Assembly: GCA_963784995.1 (NCBI GenBank)
Contig: CAWATZ010000012.1
Location: forward strand, 1 to 64,000
DNA length: 64,000 nucleotides
Direction of reading: 5' to 3'
Source of the DNA: CAWATZ01 sp963784995
GTDB lineage: Bacteria > Planctomycetota > Planctomycetia > Gemmatales > Gemmataceae
Shown piece by piece: positions 8,101-17,289 of the stretch. The notes beneath the pieces were generated by a model. That model saw only the letters and a program-made list of their open reading frames with translations, had not been told where the DNA came from and searched no databases. Position numbers and translations under genes: made by a program. The stretch's first letter is position 1. Each line of letters opens with the position of its first letter.

Positions 8101-9767
8101 ATGGCCAGCAAACTGGACGCCTTGCTTACCTATCTCGACGCTCTCAACGGCCGGCCGGCCCTGGGCGACCTGACCGCCCGGCTCCGCGAGTTCGACGTCG
8201 ATTGCGACGACCTGGCGGCTTTCATTCGCTTCGACCAGCGCCAGTATCAGCGGCACCTGGTCCGTGCCGGCCACTGGTATCATCTCTGGGTGATGTGCTG
8301 GAAGGAAGGGCAGCGCTCGCCCATCCACGACCACACCGGCTCGATCTGCGGCATTCGCGTGCTGCGCGGCGTCGCCACCATCACGCGCTTTGAGATGACC
8401 CCCAACGGCCACGTCAAGGCCATCGCCTCCGAGGACCTGCCTGTCGGGGCCGTCAACGGCAACCAGGATAACGACCTGCACCAGGTTTCCAACTTGCAGG
8501 CCGGCGCCGACCTGGTCACGCTCCACGTCTACGCTCCGCCGCTGCTGCGCATGGGCACCTACTCGATCATGGATCGCACCCGCGGCGAGGAGGTCTGGGC
8601 CGAGGAGCGCAAGATGGTCACCACCTTCCCCGAGAACAGCGAAACGCCGCTCGACACGGTCCACGGGTGGGTCACGCCCAATCGGCTCTTCTTTGTCCGC
8701 AATCACTTCCCGGTGCCGCAGATCGACCCTTCGTGGAAGCTGCGCATCGAAGGCCGCGTCGATCGGGCGAGGGAATTCACCTGGGACGAACTGTGCAGTA
8801 TGAAGCAGCACAGCGTCTTCGCGACCGTGGAGTGTGCCGGCAATGGGCGCTCGTTCCTGCAAGAGCGGCAGCCGGGGGTGCAGTGGGGCGCAGGGGCCAT
8901 CGGCCATGCGGAGTGGACCGGGGTGCCGGTGGCCGACGTCCTCAAGGCCGCGGGGGTGAAGCCGGGCGTGTCGAGGTACTGTTCGAGGGCTGCGACTCCG
9001 GCAGCGAAGCGGACCACCCCGAGAAGATGCACTTCGCCCGCAGCCTGCCGCTGGACAAGGCCCTGCACCGCGACACCATCCTGGCCCTGCGCATGAACGG
9101 CGAACGCCTCTCGGCCAGCCACGGCCAGCCGGTCCGGCTGTTTGTGCCGGGCTGGTACGGCGTCGCCTCGGTCAAGTGGCTGCACTGCATCGAGGTGCTT
9201 GATCGGCCGTATCACGGCTACTACCAGAGCGTCAAGTACACCGTGCAGCGGCGCAACGCGGCGGGACAGCTGGAAACAGTCGTCGTGGGGCCGATGGCGG
9301 TCAAGGCCGAGATCATCCGACCGGCCGAGGGCAGCACTCTGGGCATCGGCACCAATCGGGTCTTCGGCATCGCCTGGGCCGGCGAGGAGGCGGTCGGCGC
9401 GGTGGAGGTCAGCACCGACGGCGGGCAATCGTGGGGCCCCGCCGACATCCTCGGCACCCCGGCACCCTACTGCTGGTCGTTGTGGGAGTACCTGTGGGAA
9501 GTGGCCCAGCCCGGCAACTACGTGCTGCTGAGCCGGGCCACCTCCGCCGGCGGCAAGGTGCAGCCGGTCAGCCACGATCCCCTCAACGGCGGCTACCTGA
9601 TCCATCACAGCCGGCCGCTGGCGGTGCGCATCACCACCGCGCAGGTCGCACGTGCCGGACATGCCGACCTGGCGGCGCTGGTGTACGACATGAACTCCTT
9701 CGCGGAAGAGAACGTCCGCCTGCCGCTGGACGTCGAGCTGGAGTTCAGCGGCGGGGCGGGGATTTGA
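8101..9767 (+). CDS. cysteine dioxygenase-sulfite oxidase fusion (one frameshift near 8968)
   Basis: Residues 1-175 are a bacterial cysteine dioxygenase cupin: SPIHDHTGS gives iron ligands H76 and H78, and H127 sits in NDLHQVSN. From about 185 a sulfite oxidase-type molybdopterin domain follows without a break: FFVRNHFPVP, then ECAGNGRS with C245 as the expected molybdenum ligand, then GHAEWTGVPVADVL. At about 8968 the frame shifts by one base and the protein resumes as VEVLFEGCDSGSE, HFARSLPLDKAL, VPGWYGVASVKWL, ending in the Mo-cofactor dimerisation domain (about 555 residues in all). Known chemistry: cysteine dioxygenase makes cysteine sulfinate, whose breakdown yields sulfite, which sulfite oxidase turns to sulfate. 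There is no Tat signal or haem domain, so it should be cytosolic. The shift is likely a sequence error, as both halves are well conserved. Confidence 0.82.
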
Positions 9768-9795
9768 CGGCGGAGACGCTGCGTTCAATCCGCGG

Positions 9796-10983
9796 TCACG
9801 GTTTTTGCTCGCCGGGCGATTGCGGCCGCGATTGGTTCCGCAACGCATGGGCGCTGACGTCCCAGAGGTAGACCGCCTTGTCCTTGCCGCCGCTGGCAAG
9901 GCGCTGCCCGTCCGGGGAAAGGACCAGCACGGTGACTGCCGCCTGATGGGCACGCAACCGGATGATCTCCTTTCCGGCGGCCGAATCCCAGCCGAGGATG
10001 ATCCGGTCGCCGGCCGCGAACAGCACCTTGCCGTCGCCGGAGAAGTTCAGGTCGTTGACGCCGCGCAGGCCCGTTTGCCAGGTTCCGCTGCGCTTGCCCG
10101 TGGCGGTGTCCCACACCTGGACCTCCCCGGAGCGGAGATTGCCCAGCGCCAGCCTCTTGCCGTCCGGAGTCAGCGCCAGCATGTTCCCCGCGACGAACTT
10201 GCCCACCCGGCTGCGCTCCTTGCCGCCCTCGACCTCGCAGATTCGCACCGGACCGCCATTGATAAGTGGCACGGCCACCAGCTTGCCGTCATCGGAAAAG
10301 AGGACGCCGGGAACGCTCTCCAGCGCTTCCTGGCCGCCCAGCGCGATCCGGCCGATTTGTTTGTCCCGGGCCACGTCAAACAGCACGACGGCACCCTCCC
10401 TGGAGAGCTTGGCGGCGGCCACCTTGCCATCGGGAGAGAAGGCCAGCGGTTCCAGGGTGGGTTCCAGCCATTTCCAATCGCGCGGCCGGTCCGCCTTCGG
10501 GTGGGGGGCCGGTGGCTGACCGATCTTGCGGACGTCCACAACCGGGGGTTTCGCCCCCTTGAGTGCGGCGGCCACGTCGTAGTACTCGTGCTGCTGGGTG
10601 TCTGGACCGATCGAATGCCAGGTCGCCATGGTGCGCAGGTCGGGCGCAACCAGCGAGCCGCCGTAGGCGTAGAGGAGAGGGCGGAGCGTCGTCGTTTTCC
10701 GCGGCGAGAAGGTCCAGGCCACGTGGTTGACGACGGGATAGCCGGGGTTGCCGCCGCCGCCGTTGCCGAAGCCGGGTTTGGGCGGCGGCGGTTGAAAGAA
10801 GGTTTCGACCACCATGCTTTTGCCGTCCAGGGCAAAGGTCAGCTTGGTGACCGCTCCCGGCAAGCCCGTCAGCTTGTCCACTTCGCGCGGCGGGGCCGGC
10901 TTGTCCACCGCGCGGACGTACCCGACAACGACCGCGGACAAGAGGCAAGCCACAACGAGGAGGACCTTGGCTGTGTTTGGCAT
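9796..10983 (-). CDS. secreted or periplasmic WD40-repeat protein
   Basis: 395 residues. A signal peptide or anchor is seen at residues 7-25 (VLLVVACLLSAVVVGYVRA). The rest is a beta-propeller with degenerate WD40 blades, each with the planctomycete-style phrase SPDGK or similar: PLAFSPDGKVAAAKLS, LALTPDGKRLALGN with VQVWDTATGK, and LVLSPDGQRLASGG with AVYLWDV. A glycine/proline-rich loop (about residues 65-80) interrupts the first part. WD40 proteins are scaffolds; no enzymatic domain or partner is visible. It converges on the dioxygenase-oxidase fusion with 28 bases between them. Confidence 0.72.
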   Translation of the reverse strand: MPNTAKVLLVVACLLSAVVVGYVRAVDKPAPPREVDKLTGLPGAVTKLTFALDGKSMVVETFFQPPPPKPGFGNGGGGNPGYPVVNHVAWTFSPRKTTTLRPLLYAYGGSLVAPDLRTMATWHSIGPDTQQHEYYDVAAALKGAKPPVVDVRKIGQPPAPHPKADRPRDWKWLEPTLEPLAFSPDGKVAAAKLSREGAVVLFDVARDKQIGRIALGGQEALESVPGVLFSDDGKLVAVPLINGGPVRICEVEGGKERSRVGKFVAGNMLALTPDGKRLALGNLRSGEVQVWDTATGKRSGTWQTGLRGVNDLNFSGDGKVLFAAGDRIILGWDSAAGKEIIRLRAHQAAVTVLVLSPDGQRLASGGKDKAVYLWDVSAHALRNQSRPQSPGEQKP

Positions 10984-11089
10984 GAGAGATCAGCTCCGTG
11001 AGGTTACCCAACTCTCCCACAGCGATGTTACTCTCGCCGGATAGGGCTTGTCAAATAAATGGGACGCAGGACGTTGCCTGAACAGGCCC

Positions 11090-11180
11090 GCCGAGCCGCG
11101 CGACGCAGCGCAGCGGAGTAAGCGGTCTTCTGGGAGTCCGCAGGGCCGCTTACTCCGCTGCGCTGCGTGCGCGGCTCGGC
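11090..11180. repeat. 91-bp inverted repeat (35-36-bp arms)
   Basis: Arms 11090-11125 and 11146-11180 are complementary apart from one bulged base, with a 20-base loop. It occupies most of the 330-base gap between two divergent genes and is not followed by a T-run. No gene was seen in the gap. Confidence 0.8.
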
Positions 11181-11316
11181 AGTTGCGCCGGCTCCGCCTC
11201 CGTCCCCGCCAAAATCGCGAGGGGCGCCCGCCGCAATTTGTTTGAGCTTGTCCCATGCCGAGGAAGTTGGTGTAGTGCCCCGGGTTGTTCCAGGAGGGAT
11301 GGCCCTGAGGTGAAAG

Positions 11317-12819
11317 ATGGAGCTGCAAACGCCGGCCCGGTGCGGAGGAAGCGGAACCTGGGCGAACTGGCTGGCCGGGGTGCTGCTGCTGGCTTATCTT
11401 GCCTCGGCGGCCACGGTTGGTCAGTTTCCCTTCATTGACGAGATTGCCTACAAGTGTGCCGGCTTGCACTGGGCGAACTCCGGCCGGTATGCGGCCCCGG
11501 AGCTGACGGGCCTGCTGGTTGTCGATCCGCCCGTCGAGGTTGTCTGGGCCGGCTACCCGCCGCTGTACACGTTCGCGTTTGGCCTGATCGTGAAAGGCTT
11601 CGGCTTTGGCTGGCGAACCTGCGTCCTGTTCGATGCCGTCATCCGGGTCGCGCTGGCCTGTGTCACCTTCCTCCTGGCCCGTCGCCTGAGCCCGTCCCTT
11701 TCCCAGGCCGGGGCCTGGCTGGCGGGGCTGGCGGTCATCCCTCTGGGACACAGCGGCCGACCCGATGAACTGGCCACGTGCTTTGGGTTGGCCGGGGTGC
11801 TGCTGTTGCTCCGGGCCCCACATTCCCTGAGCCGGACCGGTGCCGCGGGCCTCCTGCTTGGCCTGTCGGCGGCCACGAGCCCGGCCTGCGGCGTGACGCT
11901 GGGGATCGTTCAGGCCGTCCTGCTGCTTGGCGCAGACCCGTGGCGGCGCAGCGTGGGTCTTCTGGCACTCTGGGCAGCGCTGGCGGCATCTGCCGCGTTG
12001 CTGGTCTTCGCTCCGCTGCTGCTTGTGCATCCGGGGGCCTTGCACCAGTTCCTCGCCCACGCCAGGCGGGTGCCCAGCCCGGACTTCCTCGGCGGTCTGC
12101 TGGCGGGGTTCCAGTTCTGCTGGGCGGTCGCCCGGTGCCGGCTGCTGGCCATGCTCGGGCTGGCGGCCCTGGGTCTGCTGGCCCTGACGCGGGCTGGCCT
12201 TCCCCTGGCCCGGACCTGGCTGGGAGGCTGGGCGGGCTTGCTCTTCCTGTTTCTGTTCTCGTCCTACCGCTTCACCTACTTCTGGTTTGTCGGGCCTCTG
12301 TTCCTGGCCGCGGGCCTGGCCACGCTCTCCCTGGCCTGGGAGGGCTGGCGTCCCTGGCGCCGCCGAGCGTTCGTGGGTCTACTTGGCCTGGCGATCCTTG
12401 TCGGGGCCCTCCCCTGGCTGCGGAACACGTACGTACTGCATACCCTGGCATCCTCCCAGGCGCTGGGTCCTAACGTCAGGGAAGTCACCAGCCGGGTGCC
12501 GACTGGAAGCGTCGTCCTCACTGATCTGTACTGGTGGGTGCTGGCCGACGATTGCCGGGTGTACGACCTGAACTTTGGGACGCCTCCCTCCCTGGAGCAG
12601 GTCGATTACGTGGTCCTGAGCGGCAACGGCAGTCAGGTGCCGGGTCAGCCGAGTTTCCGGTCTGATTGGCAGGAGTACGTCCGGCAGCACTTCGACGTGG
12701 TGTACGACAACCTGAACCGGGAGCCATCGCGGTTGTTCGGTGTCCGGCTCAGTGCCAGCGCTTATGGCTTCGGCCCTCTGATCCTGGCGCGCCGGCCAGG
12801 CTCAGACTCTTTGCCGTAG
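11317..12819 (+). CDS. polytopic membrane protein, glycosyltransferase-39-like
   Basis: 500 residues with about ten hydrophobic segments between residues 20 and 390, then a ~110-residue soluble C-terminal domain. The first extracytoplasmic loop contains FPFIDEIAYKCAGLHWANSG, with an acidic Asp-Glu pair placed as in ArnT/PMT-type GT-C glycosyltransferases, which transfer sugars from polyprenyl-phosphate donors; the loop also has AGYPPLYTFAFG. This similarity is general and the acceptor cannot be named. The start ATG has GAGGTG just upstream. Its stop codon (12817-12819) lies inside the palindromic repeat that follows. Confidence 0.6.
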   Translation: MELQTPARCGGSGTWANWLAGVLLLAYLASAATVGQFPFIDEIAYKCAGLHWANSGRYAAPELTGLLVVDPPVEVVWAGYPPLYTFAFGLIVKGFGFGWRTCVLFDAVIRVALACVTFLLARRLSPSLSQAGAWLAGLAVIPLGHSGRPDELATCFGLAGVLLLLRAPHSLSRTGAAGLLLGLSAATSPACGVTLGIVQAVLLLGADPWRRSVGLLALWAALAASAALLVFAPLLLVHPGALHQFLAHARRVPSPDFLGGLLAGFQFCWAVARCRLLAMLGLAALGLLALTRAGLPLARTWLGGWAGLLFLFLFSSYRFTYFWFVGPLFLAAGLATLSLAWEGWRPWRRRAFVGLLGLAILVGALPWLRNTYVLHTLASSQALGPNVREVTSRVPTGSVVLTDLYWWVLADDCRVYDLNFGTPPSLEQVDYVVLSGNGSQVPGQPSFRSDWQEYVRQHFDVVYDNLNREPSRLFGVRLSASAYGFGPLILARRPGSDSLP

Positions 12820-12901
12820 CCGCAGGCTTTAGCCTGCGCTGGCTTTTTCATCACTGTGCGGTTGTGCGAACGAGCCAGCAGGCGAGCCGCCTGCGGCTAC
12901 G
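12815..12901. repeat. imperfect inverted repeat overlapping a stop codon
   Basis: CGTAGCCGCAGGC at 12815 is matched by GCCTGCGGCTACG ending at 12901, with further complementarity (CTGCGCTGGCT against GAGCCAGCAGG) inside. The TAG stop of the preceding gene is within the left arm. Confidence 0.7.
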
Positions 12902-12937
12902 CCTGCTGGCTGCCCCAGTTTTTTCTCTGATGCCGCA

Positions 12938-14860
12938 TTACCTCAGGAATTCCGCCAGGGACTCGGCGGGGACCCAGAGGTCAAAGCCCAGATCGTTCAA
13001 CCCCGTTCGCAGTGCGGTCGAGATGCAGCGGCCGGACGGCTTGAAGCCAGGGGGCAACTGATTGGCCGGCGTCAAGAGTGTACGCACCCGGCCCGGCGCC
13101 AGATGCAGTTCCATGCGCCGCTCGGGGGAGACCTGCTTGCGAAAGTCGGCCAGGTGGGCCGACTGCTCCAGACCCGGCTTGCCTTGGCGCACATTCTGGA
13201 TGGCCTGGTCCAAGAGCGCCAGGTCCGAGCCGAACAGAATGATCACCTGCTTGTTGACCACGGTCAGACGCAGCCGATTCCATTGCGGACCGAAGAACTC
13301 CTTGAGACTGGCCGCGAAGGGGGCATCGTCGGGCAGGCGCATGCCCAGCAGATGGACGTCGGCGTCGCCTCGCTTCTCGGCCTTGAGCTGCATTGTGAAG
13401 GTCGGGCGGAACGCCTTCTTGACCAGGCCCTCGGTCAGTTCCTTCTTGCGCAGTTCCGCCGCCGCCCGCAGCGAGGCCCGCAGTTCTTCGGCCCGGCGGC
13501 GCACCTCGGCGTCCTCGGACTTCTCGGCCTTCTCCAGGTACGGCAGGGCCGAATCACCGATCAGTTCCAGTTTGGTCGTGGCCGATTCGCGGGCCTGGAA
13601 GTCATCCGACCCCAACTCGGCGATCAGCTTCTCGATCTGGGCCTTGCCGGCTTCTTTCTTTGGATCGAACTGCTCGACGTTGCCCAGCTTCACGTACTGG
13701 GTCAGTTCCGTCAAGAACTGGTCGGGATCGACCGGGTCCAGGATGGCGAGGGCCGCCAGCTGGCCGACGTTCGCCGGATCGCTGCTCTGGTATGCGGCCA
13801 TCCGGCCCAGCCGCAGCCGGCTGTAGAAGTCGCCAAAGACGCGGCGCAGCAGGAGCGCGTCGGAGTCCAGGATCGGGGATTGGCCGCGCAGGCCGGTCCA
13901 CAGATGGCCGATCAGCACCCGCGCCAGGGGCAGGTCGGCCCGATCCAGACCAACGACCGCCAGGGCCCCAACTAACCGCTCGGAGTCAGGCAGACCCTTC
14001 AGGTTGGAGGTCCGGCCACCGCCGCCGATGGCCTTAAGCACGACCGGGGCATGCTTCCCCTTGGGATCGAAGCCGAGGGACACGTCCAGGCCGATGCCGT
14101 TCTCGACGCGAAACGCCCCAAGTACCTGCCGGGCTTCGAGAAAGGCACGGTTGAGACGGAGTTCCGCTTCCTTTTCCTGCGGCCCCAGCTGTTTGTCCAC
14201 CGACTCCGGGTCGAAGTCCTTCTGGGCCAGCCGAAGCAGGGGCGGACCGAAATAGAACAGGCCGTCGGCCAAGTCCAGCCGGCGCTGGCGCGCTGCCGGC
14301 AGCGCGGGCCGCAGCGAGCGGGCCTTCATCCAGGCCGCGGTGGCCTTCTCGCGGTTGGTCAAGAAGACCTGGTCGCCACGAACGCCGACCTGGTTCGTCC
14401 CGAACTGGGGCCCAAACTCGGCCTGGCCGAGTACCTTGTGGACCTGGCCTTTTTTCAGCTCCTCCACGTTCAGCTTGTACACCCTGGCCATTTCCTCCAG
14501 GCTCTGGCAGGCGAGGACGGCGCCGATGGTGAATTCCCTCTCGGGATTGGAGTCGGCGGCGAGCCCGCCCAGAGGGCCGGATAGACACACAAGCCCGGCC
14601 GGCTTCTTCTCGTCGATCTTCCAGCCCAGCTTCAGCATCTGGAAGGCCATGTCCAGAAGCTGCGACGGCCTCGGCAAACCGGGATTCTGTTTGCCCAGCA
14701 CGCGATCGCCCTTGGTGCGCAGCTCGGCAAGGTTGCGCACGGCGATGCCGATGCAGGCGTCCTCCGGGATCAGGTCGAGGGGCTGCAGCGGTTCGGCCCG
14801 GAGGGAGCCGGCCAACGCCGTCAGGATCAGCAAACTCAGGAGGCATCTCTTGCGGGACAT
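12938..14860 (-). CDS. exported protein of unknown function with a HEAT-like segment
   Basis: 640 residues with a clear signal peptide (KRCLLSLLILTALAGSLRAE). A GGAGG precedes the ATG. Most of the protein is not recognised. Around residues 410-465 there is a helical pair reading LGSDDFQARESATTKLELIG and a nearby DAEVRRRAEELRASL, which is the HEAT-like motif often appended to planctomycete exported proteins. No catalytic signature is evident. It may be a periplasmic scaffold or sensor; that is inference. It runs toward the membrane protein gene with the inverted repeat between. Confidence 0.55.
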   Translation of the reverse strand: MSRKRCLLSLLILTALAGSLRAEPLQPLDLIPEDACIGIAVRNLAELRTKGDRVLGKQNPGLPRPSQLLDMAFQMLKLGWKIDEKKPAGLVCLSGPLGGLAADSNPEREFTIGAVLACQSLEEMARVYKLNVEELKKGQVHKVLGQAEFGPQFGTNQVGVRGDQVFLTNREKATAAWMKARSLRPALPAARQRRLDLADGLFYFGPPLLRLAQKDFDPESVDKQLGPQEKEAELRLNRAFLEARQVLGAFRVENGIGLDVSLGFDPKGKHAPVVLKAIGGGGRTSNLKGLPDSERLVGALAVVGLDRADLPLARVLIGHLWTGLRGQSPILDSDALLLRRVFGDFYSRLRLGRMAAYQSSDPANVGQLAALAILDPVDPDQFLTELTQYVKLGNVEQFDPKKEAGKAQIEKLIAELGSDDFQARESATTKLELIGDSALPYLEKAEKSEDAEVRRRAEELRASLRAAAELRKKELTEGLVKKAFRPTFTMQLKAEKRGDADVHLLGMRLPDDAPFAASLKEFFGPQWNRLRLTVVNKQVIILFGSDLALLDQAIQNVRQGKPGLEQSAHLADFRKQVSPERRMELHLAPGRVRTLLTPANQLPPGFKPSGRCISTALRTGLNDLGFDLWVPAESLAEFLR

Positions 14861-15038
14861 GGGGTTCCTCCAATGGGAAGCGAACAGAACGCGGGGACTT
14901 CGTGTCAGGATCCCAGAGCCAGGTCAGTTGAACGGAGGCGTGGGTGGACCGCCTGCAAGTGATTCTACGTGCAGGCGGCCACTTTGCCAGTGTGTCGGGG
15001 GCGCAATGCAATCCATGCCGAGGGCCTGCCACAACCTG

Positions 15039-15233
15039 AGTTCGACTGTTGCCCTTTTATGGAGTGCGGCAGTAGCTTTGCTCTGCCGCTTTTGTTTCTC
15101 CTGTTTTCTTTCTTCTTTTGGTCTTTGTTTCTTGGGCTGTTGGCGGAACAAGGGCAAAGCCAAAAACAAAAGGCCAAACCAAAGCGGCAGAGCAAAGCTA
15201 CTGCCGCACTCCATAAAAGGGCCAAAGTCGAAC
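15039..15233. repeat. ~195-bp MITE-like element with ~54-bp inverted ends
   Basis: The left end (from GTTCGACT, through TTTTATGGAGTGCGGCAG, to GCTCTGCCGCTTTT) is the near-perfect complement of the right end (from AAAAGCGGCAGAGC to AGTCGAAC). The middle is pyrimidine-rich. It fills the 420-base gap between two genes on the minus strand. No ORF is supported inside. Confidence 0.75.
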
Positions 15234-15280
15234 TGAGAGAAGGTGCTGCAAAGCAGCGCCGCGGTCCAGCTGCTTCGCAT

Positions 15281-16333
15281 TCACTTCCCCAGGAGGGTCT
15301 GCCGCACCGCCAGGTACGCCGGCTTTGGTTTGTACTGGTCGTCGAACAGCAGCGGATTGTCTTCCCCGAAGTGCTTGTGAATCCAGGAATGCTTGTCGGT
15401 GAACCCCCAGAACGTGATCCCCTCAAAGCGCTTCTCCCGCAGGCAGGCCGTCAAGACACGCCGGTAAACCTGGGCCTGGGCCTCCAGCCGTTCGGGCAGG
15501 GTGCCGGCCATGTCCCGGATGCGCACGTCCATTTCACTGATGCGGACGCTCAGCCCCAGCCCGGCCAGGCGGCGGACGTTGGCGGCGATGTCTTCCGTCT
15601 TGGGGCAATCCCGGCCGGTGACGTGCATTTGCAGACCCACCCCGTGGATCGGCACGCGCTCCGCCCGCAGGTCCAGGAGCAGCTTGAACAGCCGATCTGA
15701 CTTGGGGCCCAGCCCATCGCAGCCGTAGTCGTTGTAATAGAGGCGGGCGCTGGGGTCGGCCTTGTGGGCGAGGCGGAAGGCCTCGGCCACGTAACCGTCG
15801 CCCAGCTTCTCCAGGAAGAGCGTCTTCCGCAAGCCCTCCTTGTCGTCGAGCGCTTCGTTGACCACGTCCCAGCTGTGAACCTTCCCCTTGTACCGGCCGA
15901 CGACTTCCTTGACGTGGGCTTGCATGGCCCGGCGAAGGTCCCTTGCCGAGAGCGACTTGACGTACTCGGGCAACTGCTGATGCCAGACCAGGACGTGCCC
16001 CGTCACCTTCATCTGGTTCCGGGCAGCGAAGTCCACCAGCTTGTCGGCCGGTTCGAAGGTCCATTCGTTGGGTTGTGGGTGGATGGACTCCCACTTCATG
16101 GCGTTCTCCGGCGTCAGCACGTTGAACTCGCGGGCCACCACACCGGCATAGGCCTCGTCCTTCAGCCCCTCCGGGAACGCGGCCGTGCCCACCAGCAGCT
16201 TCCGCGCCTGGGCCGCCTGGCGTAAGGTCCCGGTCGTCCCCTCGCTGCTGGCTGGCTTCTGGGCCTGGACCGGTGGCAGCACCAGCGCGAAGACCACCAC
16301 AGTCAGGCCAAGAGAAAGCGACCAAGCATTCAT
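15281..16333 (-). CDS. endo-1,4-beta-xylanase, glycoside hydrolase family 10
   Basis: 350 residues from an ATG with AGGGGC upstream, starting with a signal peptide cleaved near VQAQ (about residue 25). The GH10 barrel is complete: NVLTPENAMKWESIHP, TGHVLVWHQQLP, then HSWDVVNEA with the acid/base E160, LYYNDYG, GLQMHV, and ISEMDVR with nucleophile E267, followed by ITFWGFTDKHSWI. This hydrolyses xylan backbone bonds outside the cytoplasm. There is no carbohydrate-binding module. No other polysaccharide-degradation gene is adjacent, so it probably acts as a stand-alone secreted enzyme. Confidence 0.9.
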   Translation of the reverse strand: MNAWSLSLGLTVVVFALVLPPVQAQKPASSEGTTGTLRQAAQARKLLVGTAAFPEGLKDEAYAGVVAREFNVLTPENAMKWESIHPQPNEWTFEPADKLVDFAARNQMKVTGHVLVWHQQLPEYVKSLSARDLRRAMQAHVKEVVGRYKGKVHSWDVVNEALDDKEGLRKTLFLEKLGDGYVAEAFRLAHKADPSARLYYNDYGCDGLGPKSDRLFKLLLDLRAERVPIHGVGLQMHVTGRDCPKTEDIAANVRRLAGLGLSVRISEMDVRIRDMAGTLPERLEAQAQVYRRVLTACLREKRFEGITFWGFTDKHSWIHKHFGEDNPLLFDDQYKPKPAYLAVRQTLLGK

Positions 16334-16426
16334 GAGTTGCCCCTGCACGTCGGGATGAGTGTGAGCGGAGGAAAGTCCGTCTGGATCGGGGCTTCAACTC
16401 CCCTGGCTGAATCTACCCCCTTGAAG

Positions 16427-16512
16427 GACCGCTGACAATGCTTTCCTTCCCCTTTGGGTCAAGAGCCGGCCTCCCCTGGCCAAATCCTGCGCTCACGACA
16501 AGGATTTGATCG
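16427..16512 (+). promoter_or_regulatory. upstream activating region A (repeated at 17040)
   Basis: About 85 bases that recur with few changes at 17040-17123. It contains the palindrome CAAATCCT-N12-AGGATTTG (16481-16508), whose centre lies well over 100 bases before a sigma-54 promoter at 16619. This is the arrangement expected of an enhancer-binding site. Confidence 0.6.
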
Positions 16513-16618
16513 CGCCTGGCCGCCTGCCGATCCAGTCTCGCCCCTCCGCATCGGGGTTGTTCGCCCTGATTTCTCGTTCTACCCGCGGCAAATGGGCGAT
16601 TCTTGGTCGGGAGCTATC

Positions 16619-16634
16619 TGGCACACCGATTGCA
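16619..16634 (+). promoter_or_regulatory. sigma-54 (RpoN) promoter A
   Basis: TGGCAC-ACCGA-TTGCA matches the -24/-12 consensus (TGGCAC, 5 bases, TTGC) exactly. The start codon of the next gene is about 54 bases after the -12 element. Confidence 0.75.
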
Positions 16635-16687
16635 AAGAAAGTGCGGCCCTGTCAGTTCCGATTGCAAACAGGTGGAAAGGAATCCAG

Positions 16688-16993
16688 GTGTCAGAAAACA
16701 ACCAACTGAATCACGTGGTTTTTCGAATGAATCGAATGAGGCTGGCCTTGCAGCTGCTTCTGGGAGGGCTCATCTGTGGGAGTTTCCTTGGGATCTTCGG
16801 TGGCGGCTTGCTGGGGATCCTGCTTGGGAGTTTATTAGGCAATTTCTCGCGCGGACTGGAGGGGGTCTTGCTTGGTGGCTGCCTGGGTGGTTTGATCGGG
16901 GCAGTCTACGGCGTTTTCCTTGTTGTCCAGGAGGGCGCAAGGAGCGAAGCCGACAAGCAGACAACGGCTGATCCGCCCGAGGACAGCTGCTGA
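16688..16993 (+). CDS. small glycine-rich membrane protein
   Basis: 101 residues from a GTG preceded by AAAGGAA. After a short polar N-terminus there are two or three hydrophobic stretches packed with glycine (LLLGGLICGSFLGIFGGG, then GVLLGGCLGGLIGAVYGVF), the pattern of glycine-zipper membrane proteins, followed by a polar tail ending DPPEDSC. Longer upstream frames overlap the promoter and are rejected. Function is unknown; expression from a sigma-54 promoter suggests conditional production. Confidence 0.55.
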   Translation: MSENNQLNHVVFRMNRMRLALQLLLGGLICGSFLGIFGGGLLGILLGSLLGNFSRGLEGVLLGGCLGGLIGAVYGVFLVVQEGARSEADKQTTADPPEDSC

Positions 16994-17039
16994 CAGCGGA
17001 TGCGCCGCCTGTCTGCAGGACAAGCAACCCTCGTCGAAT

Positions 17040-17123
17040 GACCGCTGACAATGCTTTTTCTTTCCGTCGGGTCAAGGGCCAGCCTGCCCCTGGCCAAATC
17101 CTGCGCTCATGACAAGGATTTGA
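17040..17123 (+). promoter_or_regulatory. upstream activating region B (copy of 16427)
   Basis: Second copy of the ~85-base sequence. The palindrome CAAATCCT-N12-AGGATTTG is at 17095-17122 and ends 111 bases before the -24 element at 17234, against 110 bases in copy A. Confidence 0.6.
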
Positions 17124-17233
17124 CCGCACGCAGGGGCACAACCATCCCGGATCGAGTCGTTTGAAAGGGGTCGGTTTACCTGTTTTCCCATTCTTTGAAC
17201 AACTCGCCGTCGATTTTCCACCCCTGGGTAGTC

Positions 17234-17249
17234 TGGCACAGCGATTGCT
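17234..17249 (+). promoter_or_regulatory. sigma-54 (RpoN) promoter B
   Basis: TGGCAC-AGCGA-TTGCT fits the RpoN consensus exactly in both elements and spacing. It stands in front of the four-gene run 17290-18695. Confidence 0.75.
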
Positions 17250-17289
17250 AAAGTGGTTTCGTTTGTGTTCTGGTTGCCCCAAGGCGGGA

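Noticed and set aside
7647..8111. A 154-residue minus-strand protein ending in the methylase motif
   Set aside because: Only the part after 7703 resembles a methylase; the upstream extension has no homology-like pattern and the natural start is the ATG at 7703.
9805..11001. A plus-strand frame of ~398 codons opposite the WD40 gene
   Set aside because: Antisense shadow; the minus-strand product has a signal peptide and clear propeller repeats.
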